Assembly: GCA_002794785.1 (NCBI GenBank)
Contig: NBBA01000013.1
Location: 1,054,001-1,118,000 of the forward strand
DNA from: Coniferiporia sulphurascens
Lineage: Eukaryota; Basidiomycota; Agaricomycetes; Hymenochaetales; Hymenochaetaceae
Direction: 5' to 3'
DNA: 64,000 nt
Part shown: positions 1-11,578 of the stretch, one piece after another
Numbering within the stretch: the first letter of the stretch is position 1
Layout of the letters: every line of letters begins with the position of its first letter
The notes under the pieces: generated by a model
What the model was told of the DNA's origin: nothing
The model's input: the letters and a program-made list of their open reading frames with translations, nothing else
Databases searched by the model: none
Made by a program: the position numbers and the translations under genes

Positions 1-211
1 CTTCGAGTGTAATAGCTACCGCGAAATTGGAATATATTTTCCCTCTTGTTCTTAGCTAAGCAGGCGACCCACGAGGCGTAAGATTCGGCAAAGCGAGCGG
101 CTCGTACCGCGGAATTGGGTGCAGCTCAACTCAACCCAGCTCGAGCTCGCTTCTTGTCCACCGACCTCATCCTCGTCCCCCCCTCGTCCTCATTCCCCGC
201 CCATCCCCGCC
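1..211 (+). promoter_or_regulatory. Upstream region and 5' leader of casein kinase 1
   Basis: Non-coding sequence before the kinase ATG. The last 80 bases are C-rich with repeated cctc and cccc runs, as is common in fungal 5' leaders. No TATA box is clear. A reading frame runs through the leader into exon 1 but has no kinase similarity before the ATG at 212. Confidence 0.4.
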
Positions 212-2202
212 ATGGCCTCCCACGGCGCGCACTCGTCGTCGAACAACCTCGTCGGCGTGCACTACCGCGTCGGAAAGAAGATCGGCGAGGGCTCGTTCGG
301 CGTCATCTTTGAAGGTGTGCGCCCAGTCCTTATATTTGTCCAAGCCCGCCTGCGCCCGCAGCTCGCCCCCGCCGGACAGATGCTAATCCCCTGCGCACAG
401 GCACAAACTTGCTCAACTCGCAGACGGTCGCCATCAAGTTTGTGCGTTGGCCCCTAGTGCACCCGCCGCCGATCGCTGACCCCTCTTTCCCTGTACCCCT
501 CTCAACCAGGAACCACGCAAGTCGGACGCGCCGCAGCTACGGGATGAGTGTCGCTCGTACCGGATCCTTGCAGGATGTCGTCAGTACCAGTCCCTCGTTC
601 AAAAGTCTGTGTCTATTCACACCAGCTAACTTCTTTTCCGCAGCCGGCATCCCCCAGATATATCATTTCGGTCAAGAGGGTCTACACAACATCCTCGTCA
701 TCGACTTGCTGGGCCCGAGTCTCGAAGACCTTTTCGACATGTGCGGGCGCAAGTTCTCCGTCAAAACCGTCTGTATGACGGCGAGAGAGATGGTGCGCGC
801 CCGCCGTGTACCGTGTCCTAGCAACGTCCGGCGAAGCTCATACGAAATATACTTTATCTGCAGATCTCGCGCGTGCAGACTATTCATGATAAGAACCTCA
901 TTTATCGTGACATCAAACCTGACAATTTCCTCATCGGCCGACCGGGGACGAAGAATGCCAACCTCGTCCATGTCGTTGACTTTGGTATGGCGAAGCAGTA
1001 CCGCGACCCTAAGACCAAGCAGCACATCCCCTATCGTGAGCGCAAGAGCCTCAGTGGGACGGCGCGGTACATGAGCATCAACACTCATTTGGGGCGTGGT
1101 TAGTGCGGCTGTCCTGCGCATCACGCTCAAGATATTTACCGTCTGACAGAACAATCACGACGAGATGATCTGGAGGCGCTCGGTCACGTCTTTATGTACT
1201 TCCTGCGTGGGAGTTTACCCTGGCAGGGTCTCAAGGCCGCTACTAACAAACAAAAGTATGAGAAGATCGGTGAGAAAAAGCAGACGACGCCGATTAAGGA
1301 GCTTTGTGAGGGACTCCCTGGTGCGTCGCCTTCGAATTGACCGTTCAACATATTATTGACTTTTATTTTTATGTTTTATTCTTTTAATTTTGCTTCGCTG
1401 TAGAGGAATTCAGCATATACCTGAACTACGTACGCAAGCTTGGCTTCGAGGAGACTCCGGATTACGATTTCCTGCGTGAGCTGTTTGCGAAGGTGTTAAA
1501 GAATTTGGGAGAAGTAGACGACAAGAGGTACGACTGGAATGAACTGAACGGAGGTCGAGGTTGGGAGTCCCAAGTCGTGCGTGTCTAATCTTCTCTGTTC
1601 GTCATTCATCCTGTTGAACCACTTTCTGGTAGCTTGGAGGCTCAGGCTCGACATCGGCGACACCTGACCGCCGTCGCGAAGAACGCGGACGGGGTCGCGA
1701 GGAGGATCCGCGACGGCGAGTCTCAGCTCAGGAGCAACAGCAACCGGGCGTCGCGTCGCCCACTCCCGCACACGTCCGGCGCGGATCGAGGACGCACGAC
1801 ATCCCAAAAGTGCTCGTCCCGGGTGGTCTGCTCGGCGCGTCGACGCCGAACAGCGCCGCGGCGCAGGTCGATGTTTCGGTCGTAACACCGAACGCTGCCC
1901 GCCGTGTGAGCATGCAACAGCAGCAGCAGGCCGGCCACCCGTACGCGACCATGCAGGTGGGGGGTGCATACGGTCCAGACGCGATTCCGGCGGATGTGCC
2001 TGAAGATGCGTACGCCGGAAACAGTTATGGACACACGCCTCCGATGGTTTCCGCAGCTCCCCCAGCGCTGAGCAACGTGCGCGCGCGAGGTGGCGAGGTT
2101 GGTGTCTCGGCAGGTGGAGGGTACGATGCAGCGCAGGAATACGAGCAGGATCCTCCGAAGCCTCTATTAATCGTCAGGATCTTGACGTGCCATTGTGGTT
2201 GA
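212..2202 (+). CDS. Casein kinase 1, YCK (plasma-membrane) type
   Basis: Serine/threonine kinase of the CK1 family. Exons: 212-314, 401-441, 510-579, 644-792, 864-1098, 1150-1320, 1404-1573, 1633-2202, about 502 residues. The start is the ATG just before the kinase domain. Visible motifs are the glycine loop GEGSFG, VAIKF with the ATP-binding lysine, the CK1-type catalytic loop YRDIKPDN (Y-R-D replaces H-R-D), [10 protein letters not shown], and the CK1 signature [16 protein letters not shown]. The sequence after it ([19 protein letters not shown]) resembles yeast Yck1/Yck2 more than Hrr25. The last exon codes a low-complexity tail with an RS/RE-rich start and a poly-Q stretch, ending in a short Cys-containing peptide (TCHCG). 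Yck kinases are anchored by palmitoylated C-terminal cysteines, so this tail could act likewise; that is inference. The 3' end of the model is the least certain part. Confidence 0.9.
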
Positions 2203-3186
2203 TCTGCTTGGAACCTTTCTTACCTTCTTTCTTTGTCATTCTCGTCGACATCTGTTATTCTTTTTTCTTCTCCAATCCTGCTCTAAAGCTATGCTTTCTC
2301 GTCCTCTAACTGAGCGGCGCTCGCTTGTTCATTATGCGTTTTCCATTTTATCCGGTCAGTCATTTGGATTTTTTTTCTTTCTTTCTTCTTCTTCCGATTC
2401 TTCTTGTCTTCCCTTTCTCACCCTTTCTTCCTCACATACCCATGTGCCATTGGCTCGTTTCCCTTATACATATTCCCCGCCTGCACGATGCGATTCCCCT
2501 TAGTCGATCCAATCAACTATCTATCCATGACTTCTTCCCTTCCCTCTCTTCCTTACGAACTTATTGGGCTGCAGGAGGTCTTGCAACTAATACAACCAGC
2601 ACTGTTCACACTCCCTATCTGCTCCTTCCATTTTCATTTCATTTCATTTCCGGCTCTCCGAAGTCACCCCTCCCTCTTCTTCCATCCCTCCCCCCGAAAG
2701 ACTTACGCTCCCCCCCCTCCCCTTTCAGATCTTCGGTTTCCGGTATCCGATTCCGCGGTTCCTTCTTTTTCCACGATATAAGTACACTCCGGTCCCTACA
2801 CTAATAGCCCCCGGCGGGGAAAGCTACGATGAAGGCATATACAATGAACATGAATGTCATGAAATGGATTGATTCCTTTGGCTTTATCGAAAGCGGCGTG
2901 CATGTGCATGTGCATGTGCATGTGCGTGTGTGTGTGTAATACAGAAAAGGTGGAGAGAAATGGTATTGAAGCAGGTATAAGGAAGAAAAGCAACAAAACA
3001 ATTGACAAAAAGTGTGCAAGGATAGCGGTACAAAACAAGCAGGACAGCATATGCACATTGAATACAAGACAAGAACCAAGGAAAAGAAGGAGAATATAAC
3101 GACAGAAAGGAAGAATAAGTCCAGGCAGGTACCGATCGGCATCTTTAGAGAACATAAAAGGATGGGTATGACGAGGGTCGGATGGT
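2203..3186. other. Gene-free stretch between two convergent genes
   Basis: Positions 2203-2800 are strongly pyrimidine-rich on the plus strand (long ct and tttctt runs) and probably hold the casein kinase 3' UTR. The rest is A/G-rich on the plus strand and would be the 3' UTR of the minus-strand JmjC gene. Open frames here are composed of Ser, Pro, Phe and Leu only and look like composition artefacts. Confidence 0.6.
2896..2938. repeat. CATGTG/TG microsatellite
   Basis: Short tandem repeat of the hexamer catgtg, grading into a tg dinucleotide run. It sits in the 3' flank of the JmjC gene and has no coding role that I can see. Confidence 0.85.
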
Positions 3187-4102
3187 CTAGAAGGGCGCGT
3201 GGCACTCATAGCCCTCCCAAGGATTGTCGACGACAGCTGGGTCGTCTGTAAAAAGACAAAAAATCAATACACGTGTGAGCGATATCTGGGCATAGAAAGA
3301 TGAAGAGACGTACGGATGGCAGCTGCAGACGCGGCGTACGTCCGCGGATCCATATCTACGCCAAGTCCGGGTCCAGCGGAAACAGATCTTCTACTGCTCG
3401 ACGCCGCAGACACGGGGAGAGGCGTATTTGTACCGTCGCGATATCCGGATCCGGAACGAGAGCAGGCGATGGCGCGCGGGGAGATGCTGACGCAAGAGTG
3501 GAAGCAGCCCGGGGTGCGGAGCCGCTGCCGTTGCCGTTGCCGTCTCGGTCGCCGTCGCCGACTCCGCTCTCCGGTGCGCAGTCCGGCGCCTCGGAGCGCT
3601 GCGGCGAGCCCGGCTCCTGGACCCCGGCCGCAGAGCGCTTCCGCTTCCGAAACTCATGAAAGTCCATGCGCCTGCGGAATTCCGGAGCCGAGCTCTGCCT
3701 TTGCCGTGCCGCCTCCCGGTCGGCGTACGGTGCGGTCGGTGGTGCACGCTCGTAGATTATTGGCCCATCTGGCTCACGTTTCCTCTTGTTTTGATGTGGC
3801 TGCATGCCGTTCGGCCGTTGCTCGCCGCCGTGTCCGCCCTGATACTCGGCGCGTTTCTCATAGTGCTGCTGCTTGAATTCCTCCGACTGCCATGGTGGGT
3901 GTCCTGGGGTTTGAAGGGAGAACGGTTAGTGATTACAGACTGGGCCAGGCTGGAAGAGGAAGTCACCGACCCTGTCTATCATCCCTTACTTTCCAATATT
4001 TCCCGTACCCCTTGTTGAACGGCATGCGGTTGTAGGGGTACCACTTGCCATTATTTCTGTATTCCGGATGATTATCATTTTGCATCACAGGACGAGTAAT
4101 CT
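3187..4102 (-). CDS. Probable 3'-terminal exons of the JmjC gene (splicing not fully resolved)
   Basis: At least three exon-like blocks read on the minus strand. Block 1 begins at an acceptor (TTCTACATAG) near 4102 and codes an N/Y/G-rich peptide that includes WYPYNRMPF, up to a GTAAGG donor near 4000. Block 2 (about 3915 down to 3550) codes a charged, R/E/Q-rich stretch with PWQSEEF and MDFHEFRKRKR. Block 3 (about 3450-3314, then 3245-3187 across a short intron) ends with VDNPWEGYECHAPF and a stop at 3187. I could not join blocks 1 to 2 and 2 to 3 in one frame with obvious splice sites, so there may be an unusual intron or a one-base error. Because block 1 starts right at an acceptor and follows the large ORF at 5522-4123, I infer the same gene continues. 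A separate small gene starting at the ATG near 4085 is the alternative. No known domain was recognised. Confidence 0.45.
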
Positions 4103-4122
4103 ATGTAGAAGCAAAAAAAGTG

Positions 4123-7100
4123 TCAGCTCTGTTTGAATCGAAGCAAAGGACGAGCTTGAGGAGTACGTGCCTGGGGCCTCCCGCCGACACTGGCATTGAT
4201 CGTTGTGCCCTGAATCAGGACCGACGCCGCCTGCCTCTCCAAATGCGCGATGCACATCTGGAGATGATGGTTTCGCTCTCTAAGGTCGTCGATTACGGCG
4301 TCTTGTTGTTCGACTCTTTTCATCAGGGATTCTTCTCGCGCCTCCATTTTGCGCAAGCTGCTATTCAAGTGGCCAAACGCCAATTGCTGCAAATTATGGC
4401 TTTGACCGTTCTTGTCCGACAATGACTCTTTGATTCTGTCGAGGTCCGAGCGCATTTGCGCCATTGGCCCAATCCCAGGGTCAACAAATGACATCGCGCC
4501 ATATTCGGGTGGCTTAGCTATGGAATACGCTCCGGAAACGTAGTGGCTCGAGGACGAGGACGGTGACGGTGACACTGCACGCGCATCATCAGAAATAGTC
4601 ATAGATATTGACGAAGAGACTTTCTTTGAAGGAAGCAACCGCGCCGGTACCGATGTAGAGGGGCGAGCCGGAGCGGCATCGGGAACCGTAACGGCTTCAC
4701 GCGTAGTAGACGCCGGTCGAGCACGCGTTCTTACACGCGCAGTCTCAGTGGGTTCGACTGGGGCCGCAGTATTCACAGGTGCACGCGGGCGCACGGACTG
4801 GGCTGGATTGGCGGAAGGTGCAGGTGCCCTAGTACCACCACCTCTAAGACCAGCCTTACGGTATTTATCCGTGACTTTTTTGTTGCCCGAAAAGCTTAGC
4901 TGTCCGAGGTCCCCCACTGTGTTGTTCTCCACAGTTACGACACGCTTTGTCGGAAGACGCTTCTTAAGAAGAGGTGCGTCGCTCTCGCCCTCGTCCTCAT
5001 CCGATGCCTCGTCGTACGCTTTTCGCCGGGTGCGCTTTTTGGGCGGCTCAGTAGCCGTAACGGGTTGTACTTCGGCCCGAGCCGCAGGTCTTGGGCGGAC
5101 AATACTGGCAGAACACGCGGTCGATGTACGAGCGGGTAGTTGAGGGGCTTGGGGCACGGTCGTATCTACTGATACCACCGTTGTCGCTGGTGTCGGTGCA
5201 GGCAGTTCAGGAGCACTTATGACAGGGCGGGAAATAGGCTCTGTTGCTGATGATACTGATGCAGGTGGCTCAGGAATATCTACAGTGGATGCGGCGGTAG
5301 CCTCCGTTGTCTGCGATACTGGTAAAGGCGGCCCAGGAATATCTACAGTAGGCGGAGTCGTAGCCTCCGGTATCTGCGATACTGATGGAGGTTGCCCAGG
5401 GGCGCTCGCAAGAGGAGGGTCGATGGTCTCTACCGTTGGGGAATCCTCGCGTCTACATTGCTCGGCATTATCATCCACAGAAACCACAGAAGCTATTGGG
5501 GCCATTACGGCCTCGCTGTCACCTGAGAGGGCAGGAGGAGGCGTTTCAGGGTCTGGCTCGCACACCGCTGTTATTACCTTGGGGACGAAGAGTGGGATTA
5601 GGTTTTAATTCGAGACCCCGAGTCACGAACACGAATATCCTTACATCATCGGGTGATGAACTTGGTTCCTTCTCTTCCGCTCTTTTCGTGCTCTCTACTC
5701 CGGGAGCAGGTGTGAGTTCAATCACTTCTGTAGTCGTGCCTGCATCTACTCTGAGGTATTTTTCCCGATCCTTTTTTGTTAGGGTTGGTATCATAATGAA
5801 ATCGAAGACCTGTCGGGAGGACGACATTTTGGTTAGGACAGAGCCTTTTTTCCTGGCTGGCTTTGGGGATGTTGGGCGAGAAATGATTACGACAGAGGCC
5901 GAATCGTCATCCTCTCCTAAAACAGCCCTTGAAAAGCCCTCGGATTCGGAACCGGAATCCAGTGTCTATCAAAAGATGATGTTCAATACCCTCTTTCATT
6001 GCATCTGCAGACTCAACTAACCGAATCGCTGCCAGAAAGCCAACCATCATCGTACCATCCTACCCTGACATTCGTACTTAGCGGGAGACATGCACCACCG
6101 ATCCGCGCGTGCAGGACGAGGCTCTTGCGCATGTCGCATGCGCTGCCAGATTCTTCCGCCTCTTGCGCAATTTGCTGGATATCCTCGGGGCGCTGCCGTT
6201 TCGCGCGCATGTTGCTGACATGATAGCCATGCCAAGCCTCGTGCGTATCGTCCTTATCGTACTGCGCCAGCGCCTCGGTCGCGTAAATGTCGTCAGCAAG
6301 GATGTGTTTAAAACAACGCGTTGCGTGACACTTTTTGCAGTTAAGGGCACCTGCGGCAGGCACGGAGTGCGAGCCTTGCCTACATGAAAGGCTGGATTTC
6401 TGGTAATAATAAGATATAAGTGTTATACCTGCAAGCAAATTAACCCGGTGTGGTGCATACCCTCCGTAACCCCGAAATCCTGGCGTTCAGGAGCTGGCAA
6501 GCGGCGGCGAAGATTCCAGGATGATCGACAAGTTTGTGGATCGCTCTATGTATCCGAGAACATCAGTATGAGGAAAAGGAAACAAGTCACCATTCTTCAA
6601 AGCCTCGACTTACTGATGCGAGAGAGCGACAACTTTCACGTATTCTCTGCGTCCCTTCTCAGCATACCCCTCGAAATTGAGTAGCGCCCCTGCTTCAGCT
6701 TGTGCGCGCAAAAGTACATCCATAGGGTAGCGTTGCACTGGATTCATTATCGCACATGGGCATGAACGTCCCTCGACGTAGCACCCCGGACAGATCACGA
6801 TACTGTCGACCTCAGTGCCTGTGGTAAAACTTCGGCCGCCATTAAAATCGGTTTCGCCGCAACGCTTGCACTCGAAGAAGCTTTGGAAGATATCTGCACC
6901 ACAGAAGTCGCACGTGACACCCTCGTGGTGCGTAGCCTGCGCTGGGGCAGGAATGGACGGAACACCACTGTGTCCAATCAACGAGTTCGCCGATGCTGGG
7001 ACACTTACGTCTGAGGTTTTGATATCCGGAACGCGCGCGAGGCGCAGTTCACATTGCATATTTCCTTGATGCTCCTCTTTTAAGATCTTTTCAAATACGG

Positions 7101-8882
7101 ATACAAGCGTGCTGACGTTCTCTACGAGCCTCCAGTGTTCAGTGGACAAAGAAACGCTAGTTCCAGTTTTTTCAGCCTTCAAGAGTGGTGGACAGGACGG
7201 AAATGAATCAAGCGGATGCCCGGGAGACGATGGGTGTGTGGTTAGAGGCGACTCGAGAATGGTTTCAGCGGGCTCCTCGTTCATTTGTTGACGTGCGTCT
7301 GTAGATGTTCCTACCGCATTAGCAGTGACCATTTCCTGAGCCTCCTTGAGGTCTCTGGTAAACTTTAGGAGGGCCTGATACACGAGCAACCTAACGCGGT
7401 AGGTTTCGGGCCGACAGACGCTAAGGTTTCATGAAAATTAATAACTAATTATCAGCGCCAATCAGGTTATAATCACTGCCTCGCTCACCGCCTGTATATT
7501 GGAAGTTCATGATGAAAGGCGGTAACGAGACCGTCGACAATCATACGAGACCAGGATAGTTTTGTCGTCAGACCTCCACGATTGAAAACCTGGTGGCAGC
7601 TGCGGCGAGGGACAAGTACAAGGTCTCCCACGCGTTGTTCTGCAACGTACACGGGGAAAGGCGCGCGGGCAAGCTCCGTGGGCGCCACAACATGTGCCTC
7701 GTGGTCTAGCTCTTCGCCGCGCGCGTTGAAGAACGCTCGGGCCCGTGGTGCATCCGCAGAGGAAGCCATGAACCAAAACGCGGAACCACCGTTTTCAGCC
7801 GAGCACAACAGGTTCTGGCCCGAAGACGCGCAAAGGTCCTTATGTGCAGCCGTAAAGGTATCGCCCACGCCATGATAGCACATGAGCGTCTCGACACGTT
7901 CCTTTCATCTCCATTTAGATGAATTAAGAAATAGCCCGAGAAAGAAGCATACCGATTCTCGTAGAAACTCAAGGACGTCCTCCGTTCCACCCGGCTTGAG
8001 CATTTCTGGTAGGCCACTCTCCATAAGCCAGTCTCGCCATTCCGGGGGACACATAGCATCCTTCCCGTACAGCCTTTCTGTCTCTAAAGCTATACTCAGA
8101 GGAAGCCATTGACGCATTTTTTTGGACGCACCGCCATCCTCAGCATATTCGGAAAGGGACCTGCTTTTATCAACGAACTCCCTGAATAGGATGTCTTTGT
8201 CTTCCCGGGATACGCAGTCCCTCACGGAAATATCTAAGAATGGTTATCAATTGCCGCTTGACTGTGCCAAATAAAGCAAGAGATACATACTCTGTTCTCC
8301 ATGTTCAAGAAGCCACTCGATGCCAAACAGTTTGTCGCCCGGCCAGCACGAGGTGTGTTGCCAGCCGTCGATAATCAGCGGTGTGCCTTCAGCCTCAGCC
8401 TTTCGGATAATGGCCCCGAGGTCTGCACCGTCCCGCAAAGCGGAGACACGCGAGACAGGCCGCATGCGTGGCCCAAGCGCAAGTAACCCATCAAGTGTCC
8501 AGTCTTTCGTCGTAACTGGGGGTGGCTTCGGCTCACTGGCAGGACTTGTAGCCGCCCTCTTCCTCCTCCTCATTGCAAGCTTAGCGTGGCGGTCAGTCTT
8601 TACAGTGGCCGAGAAAAAGTCCACAGAGGGGTCCCGGGGGGTAGGGCTTGAGCTCGAGCTTGCGCTCGTACCCGCGCCCTCACTCGACGGGATCAGAGTC
8701 GATGTCGGGGAAAGCTCCTCATGGCACGGCGAGCGCGAGCGTGAGTGTGACGCGGCGCCAGGTGTGTGTGACGCCGGCGCGTCGGACAGACCAGGAGGTG
8801 ACTGTATGCGCCGCTCCGAGTCTGGCGCGCCCGCATCGGCGATGGCGTCTGGTGTGCTGAGCTGCCTGCTCATGGCGGGCAT
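4123..8882 (-). CDS. Large JmjC-domain protein with Cys-rich zinc-binding segments (putative histone demethylase)
   Basis: Exons on the minus strand: 8882-8291, 8233-7953, 7901-7489, 7420-6614, 6545-6461, 6399-6064, 5965-5578, then 5522 to about 4165. All first seven joins keep frame. The first part is Ser/Pro-rich. The JmjC core lies in exons 2-3: MCYHGVGDTFTAAHKDLC carries the H-x-D iron ligands (H-K-D), and VPRRSCHQVFNRGG carries the distal histidine. JmjC proteins are Fe(II)/2-oxoglutarate dioxygenases that demethylate histone lysines in the nucleus. Exon 4 adds a Cys cluster (CDFCGADIF, CKRC, CPGCYVEGRSCPC) resembling a ZZ or treble-clef zinc finger. Exon 6 holds another (CKKCHATRC). The last 450 residues are P/T/S-rich with basic patches (KKRTRRK) and a coiled coil of about 80 residues near the end. 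Substrate is unknown. The track-visible ORF ends at 4123, but the real exon 8 probably splices slightly earlier into the segment at 3187-4102. Confidence 0.82.
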
Positions 8883-9508
8883 TGATAGAGAGAAGGAAAA
8901 GTGCAGGGGCCACCGCAGGCTTTTGTTACTGGCGTCGGGCGTCTAGTGCAGGGCCCGTCCGTGACTAGTTCTTTGATTGCGGCAAAAGAACGACATCAGC
9001 ATAGCCAGTACAAGTCCGATGTACTGCACATATAATATCAGATCGAATGGAAGTTATGCATAAGAATATATCTAGTCAATTGGGAACGGTGCAATCGCTT
9101 GAAATCACAGCGTGATCGCAACGTGTATCACCAGAATCACCCCTGGTAGACGCTCGACTGTAACCAGCGCGGAGTTGGGAAAACCACCCCATCATCGTAT
9201 TAAAATCAACATAGGCACTTCAAGGAGTTAGGGTGGTGGAAAAGGGAAAAGGACAACTTTGAGGCACAAGGACACAGACACAGATACCCGCACAGCCTGA
9301 ACACCGCTGGCATCAACTGTACTTATATGAGCCCCCACGCTGCAACAGGCGGGCACCAAAATTGGAGGCAATTCTGGTAGTAGCACAGCATGAGTAACTC
9401 GCTAGGCGAATGAACGAATGACGGTAGGCTTTGTTAGGCTCGCTATTCTACTGGAGCATGTTGGGCACGGGCCACCATGCAAACTATTCATTAGAAGAAG
9501 TGATGAGG
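8883..9508. promoter_or_regulatory. Intergenic: JmjC promoter side and 3' flank of the meiotic RING gene
   Basis: No supported gene. The part next to 8883 should contain the JmjC promoter and leader, and the part next to 9508 the 3' UTR of the upstream minus-strand gene. No strong motif noticed. Confidence 0.5.
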
Positions 9509-11324
9509 CTACATCGAGGGTGAAAACGCTGTGCGTTGCGCATGGCGCTGAGGGAAGCCCGCTACGGCCCGATTCCCTGAAGTGGATGGAATAGGGCGAA
9601 TTTGTTGGGGTCCCGATGGCGTAGGCGGTGCGAAGCGTCGAGGCCCGCTAGTGGGTGTGGACGGGACGAACTGACGAGGTGTCTGACCGAGTGTCCGCTT
9701 TTCCGCCTGTAGTTCTCCTTGCATTACGGGACGGTAACCGGGAGTTGACATTTGCTGCTGAGGCCGTCGTGGGGTGAAGGTAAACGCATCTGAAGAAGTC
9801 CGAAGCATGGACGTGTCGTGTACAAGATATTTTGAGACCAAGAAGCGTAAAGAACGGGATGCTTCGCTAAGACGAGAACTTACTCTGCACTGGCGGCGCC
9901 GAGGTCGGGACTCTCGGAGTCGCATGTTGCACTTGCCTTTCTCGCGGGAGATCCTGCTGTGGCTTCGCACGAACCGGTGTAGGCGGTGGAGGCATAAGAC
10001 GCCGGTCATTCTGGCCGGATCCCGAAGATTGATTTTGCACAGCCAGTTGCTGTCGCATAGGGGCCTGCTGTATATGCGAGAGAACTTGTTGTGCCTGAGC
10101 ACGCGTCTGAGGAGTTTGTGGAGGATTATATGCGTAATGCCTGAGATTAGAAGGGAAGTGTAAATGATGACTCCCCTCCTACAAAGAGTCGCCCAAAGAA
10201 TGCTCACTGGACAAAGTGACTCGAGCCAGGAACTTGAATCCTGCCTGCTTGTTGAACACTTCGTATGGCCATATTACTGTCTGAGTCTCCAGACTTCGTG
10301 AACAACGGCGGTGGGTTGTGCTCTGGCGGGAGCGTGATGCGTGGCGGACCCAGCGGTGTATGGATCGACCGCGGGCTCGATGTCGATCTGTGATGCAAAT
10401 AGTTAAAAGTCAGTTATGCATGCTCGTTTTGGCTCCGTATCCACGATTGGAGGGAGAGGAGACGCATATATATACATCCGGTTGTCTACTAAAAACCGCT
10501 TTCCGTTACCGTTGAGGTACTCGCCAGGCTCCTGGTGTTGATGATTATGCTGCTGATTATGCCGTTGGTTTTGGTCTTGCTCCTGGGGTCCCCACTGGTT
10601 ACGTAGCTGAGCTACTTCGCGCCTCAGCGCTTCGTTTTCCCTAATTATATAGAAATTTAAGTATGCTGTGCACACAGAAAAGGAAGGGAAGAACACTTGC
10701 TTCTTAATGGCCTTAGCATCAGCCATGTCGTTCCTCCATCGCTCAAGCAGCGTTCGATACTGTGAGGCGCGATTCTTGTAATAGCGTACCGAAGCAGCCA
10801 GGCTCTCGTGTTGAAACTAGTTGATTGTTAGATCTTTCACTGTCACAAGTCTGTGTCCGCGAGTGAAGGGGCAGAGAAACCTTAGCGGTCTGTGCAAGCG
10901 CATCTAACTTGAACGGTACAGAGCAGAACCAGTCCGACATCGGTGGAGGCAACTTGAAGACAGTTAGATCACAGATTCCACGCATCCCGAGTCCTTACCT
11001 CCCTCTGGAGGGGCATGAGCTCGATGCCTTGTGCATTGCAGCTTGGGCAGCTCTGGTCGGCGTCTAAACAAGTATGTCACCGCAGCACATTTAGTCCCTA
11101 GGTTATGCGTAGAATGCACTCGTTCTTTAACCCGGCTAAGACGTACTGAGATGCGAGTTGCATAGAACATGGCCACATTCTGTCAGCCAGAAAGGTACAG
11201 CAGGTGCGGAAACTCCATCGGAAGAAAAGTTAAGATGGCATTTAGCACAGGTTACGAACTCCCAGAAGTCAAAGTCTTCATGTTGTGGTTGGGCAGCATT
11301 TGAAGCGGTGGCTTGCCCCTCCAT
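9509..11324 (-). CDS. RING-finger, coiled-coil protein of the Zip3/HEI10/RNF212 (Cst9) meiotic crossover family
   Basis: Exons: 11324-11147, 11063-10999, 10952-10881, 10816-10695, 10640-10476, 10387-10208, 10140-9884, 9789-9509. They sum to 1320 nt, 439 residues. The N-terminus has a compact RING: CAKCHLNF, then TECGHVLCNSHLN, then CPSCNAQGIELMPL, followed by MSDWF and a helical region with coiled coil (ENEALRREVAQLR). The second half is Q/P/S/T-rich (TPRQFVPSTPTSGP). This layout (N-terminal C3HC4-like RING, central coil, Ser/Pro-rich tail) is that of Zip3, HEI10 and RNF212, SUMO or ubiquitin E3 ligases that mark meiotic crossover sites on the synaptonemal complex. The donor of exon 4 (|GTTCTT) was chosen because it keeps the coiled coil in frame. 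Exon 5 has two possible donors 21 nt apart, both in frame. If expressed only in basidia it would be silent in vegetative cells; that is inference from the family. Confidence 0.78.
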
Positions 11325-11578
11325 GTTGCACAGCAGCAAATTTGGTTCAAGCCGTGTAAAAATGTTCCAGAGAGCACCGAGAAGGTCTAGGACAGTCTTC
11401 AGTGAATAAATTACTAGAAGATAATAGAGTGGGTTTCGTGAATGTGCAAGTCCGATGCTCAGAGTTAGTACTACCACATCATAGGCACGGCAGTACCCTA
11501 TTACTGTCACATTGTCACGACACTGTCACACTAGGGTCACTAGAGTCACGTCCCCAGGCTCGACCTTCGGTACCAACC
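11325..11578. promoter_or_regulatory. Divergent promoter between the meiotic RING gene and spp2
   Basis: The 254 bases separate two genes transcribed away from each other, so both 5' ends must lie here. The last 80 bases contain several closely spaced gtcac/gtgac elements (positions about 11507-11550), including tgtcac and agtcac repeats, which could bind a regulator. Confidence 0.5.

Noticed and set aside
2195..2804. Long plus-strand frames in the pyrimidine-rich region
   Set aside because: Made almost only of Ser, Pro, Phe and Leu from ct-rich DNA, overlapping in all three frames, with no domain.
3300..4018. Plus-strand frames opposite the JmjC 3' exons
   Set aside because: Arg/Ser-rich shadows of GC-rich minus-strand coding sequence; the minus strand has splice sites and a better protein.
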